From: Candidatus Dormiibacterota bacterium
GTDB lineage: Bacteria > Chloroflexota > Dormibacteria > Aeolococcales > Aeolococcaceae
Reading direction: 5' to 3'
NCBI GenBank assembly: GCA_003135255.1
Contig: PLAX01000012.1
Span: 7,419-28,957, forward strand
DNA length: 21,539 nucleotides
Positions 6,031 to 13,893 of this stretch are shown here, piece after piece; position 1 is the stretch's first letter, and each line of letters opens with the position of its first letter. Position numbers and translations under genes: made by a program. Under the pieces are notes generated by a model. That model made no database searches and was not told the DNA's origin. It saw nothing but the letters and a program-made list of their open reading frames with translations.

Positions 6031-7677
6031 GTGTCGCTCACCCACCTCCGGACCCTCGGCCCGGGCGACGTCCTGAGCAGGGGCACCCAGGCTCCGTACC
6101 GCGCGGTCGCGCCGGGCCCGGGAGAGGAGCACGTGATCCGCACCGAACTGCTGGGTGAGCCCGGCGCGCCGCCGGCGGGGGACGGCCGAGCTGCGGCGGC
6201 GGGTGAGCGGAGGGCACTGGCCTGCGTCGCCCACATGACCGACCTCCACGTGGGCGATGTCCAGTCGCCCGCCCGCTTCGAGTTCCTCGACCGCGAGTTT
6301 CTCGATCCCCGATTCGCCGAGCTGATCCCCATGCAGCGCCCCCAGGAGGCCCTCACCCCACACGCCCTCGACGCGCTCGTGCGCACCCTTAACGGCGGCC
6401 TGGCCGGTCCCATCACTGGGGCGGCGACCGAGCTCGTCCTGACCGGGGGCGACGCCATCGACAACGGCCAGCACAACGAGGTGCACACCCTCGTCCGGCT
6501 CCTCGACGGCGGCCGCGTGGAGCCCAACTCGGGCTCACCGGACTACGAGGGGGTGCAGTCGGTCGACTGGCCTGACGACTTCTTCTGGGTGCCGGACGGC
6601 AGACCGGGTGCGCCCGACCTCTTTGTCCGCGAGTACGGCTACCCCGTGCTGCCGGGACTGCTCGAGCACGCCCTCCTGCCCTTCGAGGCACCCGGACTGC
6701 GCCTGCCCTGGCTCGGCTGCCATGGCAACCACGACACGCTCTGCCGGGGCGTCGGGCTGATGACCCCGGCTCTCCAGGACGCGCTCGTCGCCCGGCGCAA
6801 GCCGATCGCGCTGCCCGACGGATTCGACCGGGACCACGCCCACGACACCTTTGTCCACCGGCCGGAGGACTTCTTGGCCGGCCCCGCGGTCGACGTCACT
6901 CCGGACACTGAGCGGCGGCACTGCAGCATCGGGGAGTACGTCGGCGCGCACGGTGACGGGACGGCACCGCGGGCCCACGGCTTCGACGAGCGGAACCGCC
7001 GGGATCACACCGCCTACCACGTCCACGACACGGGCCCGGTCAGGTTCATCGTGCTGGACACCGCCTGCCCGGGGGGATCGGCCGACCTCTGCATGGACGA
7101 GTCACAGCTCGGCTGGCTCGAGGACCGCCTCGCCGAGGTGCACTCCTCCCATCGCACCGCCGACGGCCGGCGGGTGCGGACGGAGGCGGAGGACCGCCTC
7201 GTGGTGGTCGTCTCGCACCACGGGTCGTACGGCCCGGTGAGCACCCGGTCACACCCGGACGGCACGATCCCCCGAGCCGGTGCCCGGCTGCTCTCGACCC
7301 TCCTCCGCTTCGACAACGTGGTCCTCTGGCTCAACGGGCACACCCACATGCACGCCATCCACGCCCGCCCCGCACCGGACGGCGAGGGGCACGGTCTCTG
7401 GGAGGTCACCACCGGGTCGCTGGTGGACTGGCCGTGCCAGGCCAGGCTGGTCGAGCTCTTCGACGCCGGCGACGGGGTGCTGGGCATCGCCAGCACGATG
7501 ATCGACCACGACGGCCCGGCCGAGCCGGAGCATGCCCAGACCACCCTGGAGATGGCCGCCCTGCATCGCGAGCTGGCCGCCAACTTCCCGATGGCTGGGT
7601 TCGGGTCGGTGTTCGAGGGGACCCGGCTGGACCGCAATGCGATCATGCTGAGGCGCGTGGGGTTTGCACTTCCCTAG
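6031..7677 (+). CDS. Large calcineurin-like metallophosphoesterase (TIGR03767-like)
   Basis: 548 aa from GTG 6031, 5 nt after the ATPase stop. The dinuclear metal motifs are complete: TDLHVGD (70-76), GGDAID (139-144), GCHGNHD (229-235), SHH (395-397) and NGHTHMH (435-441). The long inserts between GGD and GNHD and between GNHD and SHH resemble the actinobacterial TIGR03767 group; this assignment is from memory of the family. No signal peptide or membrane segment is seen, so it should act in the cytoplasm, consistent with hydrolysis of a phosphoester or phosphodiester after uptake. The open frame extends far upstream through the ATPase gene, but that part is a shadow. It is likely the last gene of the transport operon. 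Confidence 0.9.
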   Translation: MSLTHLRTLGPGDVLSRGTQAPYRAVAPGPGEEHVIRTELLGEPGAPPAGDGRAAAAGERRALACVAHMTDLHVGDVQSPARFEFLDREFLDPRFAELIPMQRPQEALTPHALDALVRTLNGGLAGPITGAATELVLTGGDAIDNGQHNEVHTLVRLLDGGRVEPNSGSPDYEGVQSVDWPDDFFWVPDGRPGAPDLFVREYGYPVLPGLLEHALLPFEAPGLRLPWLGCHGNHDTLCRGVGLMTPALQDALVARRKPIALPDGFDRDHAHDTFVHRPEDFLAGPAVDVTPDTERRHCSIGEYVGAHGDGTAPRAHGFDERNRRDHTAYHVHDTGPVRFIVLDTACPGGSADLCMDESQLGWLEDRLAEVHSSHRTADGRRVRTEAEDRLVVVVSHHGSYGPVSTRSHPDGTIPRAGARLLSTLLRFDNVVLWLNGHTHMHAIHARPAPDGEGHGLWEVTTGSLVDWPCQARLVELFDAGDGVLGIASTMIDHDGPAEPEHAQTTLEMAALHRELAANFPMAGFGSVFEGTRLDRNAIMLRRVGFALP

Positions 7678-7746
7678 GACCGCCGGCATGGCCTGAGGTC
7701 CAGGGCTGGCCCGATCAGACCTGAGAGCTTGGTGGAGGCGTGGCAG

Positions 7747-8724
7747 ATGAAGGCTGTGGTGTACGACCGTCTGGGAGCTGCCGCCGACGTGCTGCGGGTC
7801 GTCGACCTCCCTCGCCCTGAGCCGGGGCCCGGCGAGGTGCGGGTGCGGGTCAGCTTCTCCGGGGTCAACCCCACCGACTGGAAGTCACGGAGCGGGGCCA
7901 CGGCCAGGCCGGCCGATGAGTTCCAGATCCCCCACCACGACGGTTCCGGGGTGATCGACGCCGTGGGACCGGGCGTCGACGAGGATCGGGTGGGGCAGCG
8001 CGTCTGGGTCTGGATGGCCGCCGCCGGCAGACGGTGGGGCACCGCCGCCGAGTGGACGGTGGTCTCGGACCAGCAGGCGGTGGCGCTGCCCACGGGTGCG
8101 TCGCTGGAGCTGGGCGCCAGCCTCGGGGTGCCCGCGGTGACCGCCCACCGCTGCCTCTTCGCCGACGGCGACGTGGCCGGGCGCACCGTCCTGGTGGCGG
8201 GCGGCGCCGGCGCGGTCGGCCACTTCGCCATCCAGCTCGCCCGCCACGCGGGCGCCCGGGTGGTTACGACGGTCAGCAGCGCCGCCAAGGCGGAGCTGGC
8301 CCGGGCCGCAGGCGCCGATCTGGTGGTCAACTACCGGGAGCCGGACGTCCTGGAGCGGATCCGCGCCTTCACCGAGCAGGTCGACCGGGTGGTGGAGGTC
8401 AACCTGGCGGCCAATCTCAGCCTCGACCTCGGCCTCTCGGGCCCGGGCACCGTGGTCTCCGTGTACGCAGCGAACCATGGCGCCGCGGATCCCGAGCTGC
8501 CCATCCGAGCCTGCATGGGCGCCAACGTCGTCCTCCGGTTCGTGCTCCTCTACGGCGTGCCGATCGCCGACCTCCTCCGCGGGGTGACCGCTGTCAGCGC
8601 CGCCCTGGAGGCAGGGGCGCTCACCGAGCTGCCGGTGCACCGCTTCCCCCTCGAGGAATGTGCGGCGGCCCAGGATGCGGTCCAGAGCGGGGCGGTGGGA
8701 AAGGTGCTGCTCGACGTCGGCTGA
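7747..8724 (+). CDS. NADPH:quinone reductase-like MDR oxidoreductase (zeta-crystallin type)
   Basis: 325 aa. The N-terminal GroES-like domain (MKAVVYDRLGAAADVLRVVDLPRPEPGPGEV...SGVNPTDWKSRSG) is followed by a Rossmann domain with the nucleotide loop AGGAGAVG at 151-158. The Cys/His zinc ligands of alcohol dehydrogenases are absent, which fits quinone or enone reductases. The ATG at 7747 has GGAGG (7734-7738) 8 nt upstream, so it is preferred over the in-frame TTG at 7729. It lies 69 nt after the phosphoesterase, without a clear promoter or terminator between, so operon membership is unclear. The likely role is two-electron reduction of quinones or reactive carbonyls with NADPH; the substrate is unknown. 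Confidence 0.9.
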   Translation: MKAVVYDRLGAAADVLRVVDLPRPEPGPGEVRVRVSFSGVNPTDWKSRSGATARPADEFQIPHHDGSGVIDAVGPGVDEDRVGQRVWVWMAAAGRRWGTAAEWTVVSDQQAVALPTGASLELGASLGVPAVTAHRCLFADGDVAGRTVLVAGGAGAVGHFAIQLARHAGARVVTTVSSAAKAELARAAGADLVVNYREPDVLERIRAFTEQVDRVVEVNLAANLSLDLGLSGPGTVVSVYAANHGAADPELPIRACMGANVVLRFVLLYGVPIADLLRGVTAVSAALEAGALTELPVHRFPLEECAAAQDAVQSGAVGKVLLDVG

Positions 8725-8752
8725 GATCCGACCACGGCCTGAGCCGGGAACG

Positions 8753-8780
8753 TCAGGTTTCCGTAAGGAGGCATACCTGA
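8753..8780 (+). promoter_or_regulatory. Small inverted repeat around an AAGGAGG far from the reductase ATG
   Basis: TCAGGT (8753-8758) and ACCTGA (8775-8780) can pair, placing a perfect anti-16S match AAGGAGG (8765-8771) in the 16-nt loop. The ATG at 8793 is 21 nt further on, longer than usual spacing, and no nearer canonical start is in frame. It could be a leader element or a chance repeat. Confidence 0.3.
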
Positions 8781-8792
8781 AACTTCCATCGG

Positions 8793-10217
8793 ATGCCCAC
8801 ACCACCCGCCACGGCTGTAGCCGTGCGTCCTGACCTGGACGTCGCCTCCTCCGCCGCAACCCGGCGGTCCCAGCGCGTGCCGCGCCGCTGGGGGCTGCGC
8901 CCGAGCGACGTCATGCTGATCTTCGCCGCCAACGCCCTCCTCATCGTGGCGATGTGGGTTCGCCACGGGCAGTTCCCCAATCTGACGCACCCGGCGGCGG
9001 TGCTCACCGGGGCCGGTCAGATCGCCGCCCTGCTGGGCACCTACTGCGCGCTGGTCCAGGTGGTGCTGATGTCGCGCAGCCCGTGGCTGGACGACCTCTT
9101 CGGGATCGATCGGATCACCGGCTGGCACCGCTGGCTCGGCTTCGCCACCGTCTGCCTGATCTGCGGCCACGTCATCCTCACCACCGCCGGTTACGCGATG
9201 GCCGACGGACGCTCCTTCGCGATCCAGACCTGGGTATTCCTGACCACCTACCCCTACATGCTGATGGCCTACGTCGCAGCAGCTCTCTTCGTGCTCGTCG
9301 CGGTGACCTCGGTGCGGGCCGCGCGCCGTCGCGTCTCCCACCAGACCTGGCACTTCATCCACCTCTATGTCTACCTGGCGATCGCGCTCGCCTTTGCTCA
9401 TCAGCTGACCGCCGGCACCGACTTCTCCGGCGACCCGTGGGCGGTCGGATACTGGGTGGCTCTCTATGTGGCCGCGGCCCTCCTGGTCGTCACATTCCGG
9501 CTCGCGATCCCGCTTCGGATGGCGCGGCGCCACCGCCTTCGGGTGCATCACCTGGTGGCGGAATCCCCGAGCGTCCTCTCGATCTACATCACCGGCCGCG
9601 ACCTTCACCAACTGCCGATGCGGGCCGGCCAGTTCTTCAAGTTCCGCTTCGTCACCCGCGAGCTGTGGTGGCGCGTCCACCCCTTCTCGCTCTCGGCGGC
9701 GCCGAACGGCAAGTACCTCCGCATCACCGTCAAACAGGTCGGTGACTTCACCCGCTCGCTGACCAGCCTTCGCCCCGGCACCCCAGTGATCCTGGAGGGC
9801 CCGCACGGAGCCTTCACCTCCATCCGGCGCCGGCGGCCACGGGCGCTACTCATCGCCGGGGGGATCGGCATCACCCCGCTCCGGGCGCTGATCGAGGAGA
9901 TGCCGCAGCGCAAGAATTCGATCGCCCTCCTCTACCGGGCCCATTCCTGGAATGACGTCGTCTTCAAGGCGGAGCTGGACCAGCTGGTCGCAGCCCGAGG
10001 GGGCGTCATCCACTACATCGTTGGGCAACGCGGGCAGGAGGTCCACCCCCAGCCGTTCTCACCGCGGTTCCTGGCCGCGTCCGTGCCCGACCTCCGGGAT
10101 CGCGACGTCTTCGTCTGCGGACCGCGGGAGATGGTCGACGCCGTCATCACCAGCCTGCGCGCCCTCCGCGTCCCCGCAGCGCAGGTCCACTGCGAACGCT
10201 TTGCGTTCCTCACCTGA
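8793..10217 (+). CDS. Ferric-reductase-like transmembrane haem/FAD/NAD oxidoreductase
   Basis: 474 aa. Six membrane segments (about 38-56, 68-93, 112-134, 147-174, 184-206, 216-240) form a ferric-reductase-type domain. Histidines at 112, 126, 187, 190 and 203 are candidate b-haem ligands. The cytoplasmic half is a ferredoxin-NADP-reductase module: FAD motif HPFSLS (296-301), GPHGAF (336-341), nucleotide loop AGGIGITPL (355-363), VCGP (441-444) and terminal CERF (467-470). It would take electrons from NAD(P)H in the cytoplasm and move them across the membrane. The next two genes, touching it, encode a flavinylated carrier and the flavin transferase, so the natural acceptor is probably the FMN-domain protein. 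The spacing from AAGGAGG to the start codon is unusually long. Confidence 0.92.
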   Translation: MPTPPATAVAVRPDLDVASSAATRRSQRVPRRWGLRPSDVMLIFAANALLIVAMWVRHGQFPNLTHPAAVLTGAGQIAALLGTYCALVQVVLMSRSPWLDDLFGIDRITGWHRWLGFATVCLICGHVILTTAGYAMADGRSFAIQTWVFLTTYPYMLMAYVAAALFVLVAVTSVRAARRRVSHQTWHFIHLYVYLAIALAFAHQLTAGTDFSGDPWAVGYWVALYVAAALLVVTFRLAIPLRMARRHRLRVHHLVAESPSVLSIYITGRDLHQLPMRAGQFFKFRFVTRELWWRVHPFSLSAAPNGKYLRITVKQVGDFTRSLTSLRPGTPVILEGPHGAFTSIRRRRPRALLIAGGIGITPLRALIEEMPQRKNSIALLYRAHSWNDVVFKAELDQLVAARGGVIHYIVGQRGQEVHPQPFSPRFLAASVPDLRDRDVFVCGPREMVDAVITSLRALRVPAAQVHCERFAFLT

Positions 10218-10739
10218 GTGCCCCCTGCAATGCCCATCCGGGCCGCCGTCACCCTTGCCGCCACCGCGATCGGGACCGTCCTGCTCTTCAGCTTCCGGAC
10301 CCCGCCAGCGGCGCCGATCGCCACCCTGGCGCCATCCTCCACCTCGTCGTCCAGCTCAACGCCCAGCCCCACGGCCACACCCTCGGCCGCACCGCCTTCG
10401 GGCGGCGCCTCGCCGACTCCGACTGCGACCCCCACCCCGACGCCGGCGGCGAGCGGGCTGAAGTCGGGTTCGTTCACGGGGCAGACCTACGCGAACCCGT
10501 ACGGGAACGTTCAGGTGCAGGTGGTGATCTCGGGCGGCAAGATCACCGACGTCAAGACCATCCAGTACCCCAATGGCCATCAGCAGTCCGTGTTCATCAA
10601 CTCCCAGGCGCTTCCACTGCTCCGCGAGGAGGTGCTCCAGACCCAGAGCGCGAAGATCAACATCATCGGTGGCGCCACCTTCACCAGCGAGGGCTACGCC
10701 CAGTCAGTCCAGTCGGCATTGGATCTGGCGCGTGCCTGA
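10218..10739 (+). CDS. Membrane-anchored FMN-binding domain protein (ApbE substrate)
   Basis: 173 aa. A single membrane or signal segment (about 7-26) is followed by a long Ser/Thr/Pro-rich linker (about 28-80), typical of wall-spanning surface proteins. A NqrC/RnfG-type FMN-binding domain follows (about 82-173; GSFTGQTYANPYGNVQVQVVI). The flavin acceptor region reads NIIGGATFTS (148-157), with Thr154 expected to carry FMN through a phosphoester bond. The usual D-x-x-(S/T)-G-A-T has Asn for Asp and Gly for Ser/Thr here. GTG 10218 directly follows the reductase stop; ATG 10230 is an in-frame alternative. The ApbE gene overlaps its 3' end by 8 nt. It probably relays electrons from the reductase to an external acceptor. 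Confidence 0.9.
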   Translation: MPPAMPIRAAVTLAATAIGTVLLFSFRTPPAAPIATLAPSSTSSSSSTPSPTATPSAAPPSGGASPTPTATPTPTPAASGLKSGSFTGQTYANPYGNVQVQVVISGGKITDVKTIQYPNGHQQSVFINSQALPLLREEVLQTQSAKINIIGGATFTSEGYAQSVQSALDLARA

Positions 10740-11532
10740 CGCCGGTGCGGCAGAGCGGCGGACGGTGCGGGTGGAGCCGGTCATGGGGACGACGGTCACC
10801 ATCGACGTCCGCGACCCCCACCCGATGCAGCCGGCCGTCGAGGCTGCGATCGAGACTGCGATCGCCTGGCTCCACCAGGTGGATGCCACCTTCAGCACCT
10901 ACCGCGACGGCAGCGAGGTCAGCCGTCTGGGACGCGGCGAGCTCCTGGAGAGCGAGTGCTCTCCGGAGGTTCGCGAGGTGCTCGGGCTCTGCGCCGAAGT
11001 TGAGCGCCGGAGCGGGGGCTGCTTCGACATCCACTGCGGGGGCCGGCTCGATCCCTCGGGCCTGGTCAAGGGCTGGTCGGTGCAGCGCGCCGCGGAGCTG
11101 CTGCGGGCAGCCGGTGCGCGCCGCTTCTTCATCGGGGCGGGGGGGGACATCGTGACCCGGGGGGAGGCCGCTCCCGGCCAGCGCTGGAGGGTCGGCATCC
11201 GCCACCCCGAGATCGCCGACCGGGTCGCCGCGGTGCTCGAGACGGGTGACCTCGCGATCGCCACCAGCGGCGCCTACGAGCGCGGCGAGCACATCCTCGA
11301 CCCGCGCACCGGACGGGCCCCGGAGGGGCTGCTCAGCATGACCGTGGTCGGCCCCAGCCTCACCTACGCCGATGCCTTCGCCACCGCGGCGTTCGTGATG
11401 GGTGAGCAGGGGCTGCCCTGGGTCGCGGGGATCGACGGATACGAGGGGCTCGCGATCACGCGGGACCGCAGGACGGTGTGGACGTCGGGGATGGCCACAC
11501 TGCTGGTGCGCGACATTGCACCGGCAATGTGA
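10732..11532 (+). CDS. apbE: FAD:protein FMN transferase (ApbE family)
   Basis: 266 aa. It transfers FMN from FAD to a Ser/Thr of target domains. Family motifs in order: VMGTTVTIDV (17-26), DATFSTYRDGSEVSRL (51-66), SGGCFDI (94-100), LDPSGLVKGWSVQRAAELL (106-124), FFIGAGGDI (132-140), IATSGAYERGEHILDPRTGRAP (176-197) and the metal-site region YADAFATAAFVMG (212-224). It is shorter than Gram-negative ApbE (about 320-350 aa) and has neither signal peptide nor lipobox, so it should be cytoplasmic. The GTG at 10732 overlaps the FMN-protein stop by 8 nt, indicating translational coupling with its presumed substrate. Confidence 0.92.
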   Translation: MPDAGAAERRTVRVEPVMGTTVTIDVRDPHPMQPAVEAAIETAIAWLHQVDATFSTYRDGSEVSRLGRGELLESECSPEVREVLGLCAEVERRSGGCFDIHCGGRLDPSGLVKGWSVQRAAELLRAAGARRFFIGAGGDIVTRGEAAPGQRWRVGIRHPEIADRVAAVLETGDLAIATSGAYERGEHILDPRTGRAPEGLLSMTVVGPSLTYADAFATAAFVMGEQGLPWVAGIDGYEGLAITRDRRTVWTSGMATLLVRDIAPAM

Positions 11533-11540
11533 CATCGGGC

Positions 11541-11562
11541 CCCCCGGTTCCCCACACGGGGG
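11541..11562 (+). terminator. Terminator-like hairpin after apbE
   Basis: CCCCCG (11541-11546) and CGGGGG (11557-11562) form a 6-bp GC stem with a 10-nt loop, 8 nt past the apbE stop. A competing pairing of GGCCCC (11538-11543) with GGGGCC (11568-11573) is possible. There is no U tract. Confidence 0.35.
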
Positions 11563-11602
11563 CGACAGGGGCCGCGCCACATCGCATGCAATTCGCCGCG
11601 CC

Positions 11603-11631
11603 TGGCGCGTTGATGGACGCCCGCCTATACT
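11603..11631 (+). promoter_or_regulatory. Probable promoter of the ftsH-like gene
   Basis: A near-perfect -10 box TATACT (11626-11631) stands out in GC-rich DNA. The -35 position at 17-bp spacing (11603-11608, TGGCGC) is poor. Transcription near 11638 would give a leader of about 146 nt before the ATG at 11784. The rest of the 251-bp gap shows only GC-rich inverted repeats and no convincing ORF. Confidence 0.45.
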
Positions 11632-11783
11632 CGGCTGACGGTACCTGGGGCTTCCCCGCTCGGGAGGGGTGATCGCGCTCGCTCCTCCTCGTCTTGTCGC
11701 CCCTGCGGTGGCGCGCCAGATCCGAGGGAAGTGGGAGCGCTCAGGACGATGTCCAGCTGGACTCCGCCGGCGGATCGGTCCTG

Positions 11784-13817
11784 ATGTCCACGCGCAAGCA
11801 GGTGGCCCTGCTCGCCCTCTGGGCGGCCTTCCTGGCGGTGGTGGTGGTCATCTACGTGCAGGTCCGGGACCAGCCGCCGTCACCGCCCCAGGCCAGCCTG
11901 GGAACGCTGACGCAGGCGGTGCTCAACACCGAGAGCGGGACCGGCGCGCCCCAGGACCGGATATCCCTCGCCCCGGCTCGCCAGGCGATCGTCTCCCCCG
12001 ACCAGGTGACCTGGTGGGATGCCGCCGGCGGTGAGCACCTGACACCGAACGCGGATCAGGGCGCGGTCGAGAACATCTTCACCAGCAACCACTACACGAA
12101 CTTCACGCCCGAGGGGGGCGTGCCCCTCACCACCCTGCTCCTGGTGCTGGTGCCGACCCTGATCATCGTGATGGTCATCGTCATCCTCTACTGGCGCCAG
12201 GGCGCGGGTGGACCGGTGGGGCTGCTGCGCTCCCGGACCAAGGCGGTCGCGGGTGACCAGCCGCTCAGCACCTTCGCCGACGTCGCCGGGTGCGACGACG
12301 CCAAGCTGGAGATGGGAGAGCTGGTCGCCTTCCTCCGGGACCCCGACCGCTACCGCGACCTGGGAGCCCGGGTGCCCAAGGGAGTGCTCCTCGTCGGGCC
12401 GCCGGGCACCGGCAAGACCCTGCTGGCCCGGGCGGTGGCGGGCGAGGCGGACTGCGCCTTCCTCTCCGTCTCCGGGTCGGAGTTCGTGGAGATGTTCGTG
12501 GGGGTCGGCGCGGCGCGGGTGCGCGACCTCTTCAAGAAGGCGAGGAAGTCCGCCCCGTGCATCGTCTTCGTGGACGAGATCGACGCTGTGGGCCGGCGCC
12601 GGGGCGGCGCCGGGGTCAACCTCGGCCACGAGGAGCGCGAGCAGACGCTCAACCAGCTGCTGGTCGAGCTGGACGGCTTTGACCAGGGGGCGCGGATCGT
12701 CGTCATCGGTGCCACCAACCGCGCCGACGTGCTCGACGAGGCGCTGCTCCGACCCGGGAGATTCGACCGTCAGGTGACGGTCGACCCGCCGGACGTCGCC
12801 GGTCGCGAGGCGATCCTCGCCGTCCACGCCCGCTGCAAGCCGCTCGCGGCAGACGCCGACCTCTCGCTCCTTGCCCGACGGACGCCGGGCTTCACCGGGG
12901 CCGACCTGGCCAACCTGATCAACGAGGGGGCGCTCCTCTCCGCCCGCGAGCAGCTGTCGGTGATCAGCATGGCGCAGTTGGAGGCGGCCGTCGACCGGGT
13001 GCTCTCCGGGCCGGAGCGGCGGGGCCGCCTGCTCAGCCTGGACGAGCGGCGCACCATCGCCTACCACGAGATGGGGCACGCCCTGGTCCTCACCTCGTTG
13101 CCCGGGACCGACCCGGTCCGCCGGGTGAGCATCGTCGGCCGGGGGCGCTCGCTGGGCTGGACCCTGACCGTGCCCGAGGGCGACCGGGCGCTCGGCTCCA
13201 AGTCGCAGCTCCGCAACCGCCTCGCCGGCCTGCTCGGGGGACGGGTCGCGGAGGAGCTCGTCCTCGGTCGGGAGGACATCACGACCGGGGGCGCGGACGA
13301 CCTTCTCAAGGCGACCCAGCTGGCCCGCCAGATGGTCACCGAGCTGGGGATGTCGGGACTCGGTGTCCGCGTGGTCGAGGCCGGCGAGATGGGGCTGGCC
13401 CGCACCCATTCGGATGAATTGGGCCGCCGGGTCGACGACGAGGTCGACCGGCTCCTCGACGAGGCGCTGGGCCGGGCCCGGGCGATCCTCGCGGCGCGCA
13501 GGGACCTGCTCGACGCCCTGGCGGCGCGGCTGCTGGAGGTGGAGACGATGAGCGGGGCTGAGCTCACCGCGATCATCTCCACCCACGCCACCGTGGAGCT
13601 GCAGGGGGTGGTCGTCCCGCGCGCAGCCGCATCCACAGCGGTGCTGGTGGCCACGACGGCTCTGCCCGCGATCGCGGTCGCGCGCCGTCCTGCGGGCGCC
13701 GCGGCGCGGAGGGGGGCGGCCGCGGCCACCCTCCCGCCCCCGTGGCTGCGGACGCTGCTCCGCGCCGTCACGGGGCCCCGGGGGGGGCGGCCGCGACCCG
13801 GCGGGCTGTCGGGGTAG
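11784..13817 (+). CDS. ftsH: FtsH-like membrane-bound AAA+ zinc metalloprotease
   Basis: 677 aa. TM1 (about 7-27), an extracytoplasmic domain of about 90 aa and TM2 (about 115-137) are followed by the AAA module: Walker A GPPGTGKT (205-212), pore loop MFVGVG (237-242), Walker B IVFVDEID (260-267) and the second region of homology with arginine fingers R323 and R326. The peptidase has HEMGH (428-432) where FtsH normally has HEAGH, and TTGGADD (500-506) with D506 as the likely third zinc ligand. So catalysis should be intact. The last 70 residues (about 608-677) are an Ala/Arg/Pro-rich tail without family resemblance. It would degrade membrane and misfolded cytosolic proteins. The ATG at 11784 has only a weak ribosome binding site. 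It may be a paralogue rather than the housekeeping FtsH. Confidence 0.93.
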   Translation: MSTRKQVALLALWAAFLAVVVVIYVQVRDQPPSPPQASLGTLTQAVLNTESGTGAPQDRISLAPARQAIVSPDQVTWWDAAGGEHLTPNADQGAVENIFTSNHYTNFTPEGGVPLTTLLLVLVPTLIIVMVIVILYWRQGAGGPVGLLRSRTKAVAGDQPLSTFADVAGCDDAKLEMGELVAFLRDPDRYRDLGARVPKGVLLVGPPGTGKTLLARAVAGEADCAFLSVSGSEFVEMFVGVGAARVRDLFKKARKSAPCIVFVDEIDAVGRRRGGAGVNLGHEEREQTLNQLLVELDGFDQGARIVVIGATNRADVLDEALLRPGRFDRQVTVDPPDVAGREAILAVHARCKPLAADADLSLLARRTPGFTGADLANLINEGALLSAREQLSVISMAQLEAAVDRVLSGPERRGRLLSLDERRTIAYHEMGHALVLTSLPGTDPVRRVSIVGRGRSLGWTLTVPEGDRALGSKSQLRNRLAGLLGGRVAEELVLGREDITTGGADDLLKATQLARQMVTELGMSGLGVRVVEAGEMGLARTHSDELGRRVDDEVDRLLDEALGRARAILAARRDLLDALAARLLEVETMSGAELTAIISTHATVELQGVVVPRAAASTAVLVATTALPAIAVARRPAGAAARRGAAAATLPPPWLRTLLRAVTGPRGGRPRPGGLSG

Positions 13818-13849
13818 GGGACTCGCCCACCGGGCGAGTCCGGTACCCC
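13811..13849 (+). terminator. Long hairpin at the ftsH-like 3' end
   Basis: GGACTCGCCC (13819-13828) and GGGCGAGTCC (13832-13841) form a perfect 10-bp stem with a 3-nt loop. GGGGTA (13811-13816) and TACCCC (13844-13849) extend it across a GG/GG internal loop. It overlaps the stop codon. There is no U tract on either strand; it may work as a bidirectional or factor-assisted terminator between convergent genes, or protect the mRNA end. Confidence 0.6.
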
Positions 13850-13857
13850 ACCGAGGC

Positions 13858-13889
13858 TTGACACACCCCTGACGAATCATCAACATATG
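13858..13889 (+). promoter_or_regulatory. Promoter-like element inside the convergent intergenic gap
   Basis: A perfect TTGACA (13858-13863) is followed at 18-20 bp by the AT-rich AACATATG (13882-13889), which offers AACATA or CATATG as a -10 box. No CDS follows on this strand; instead a stem-loop and an intrinsic terminator follow. Confidence 0.45.
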
Positions 13890-13893
13890 GGGT

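Noticed and set aside
11880..13886. 668-aa minus-strand open frame opposite the FtsH-like gene
   Set aside because: It is an antisense shadow caused by GC3 bias; no domain is recognisable.
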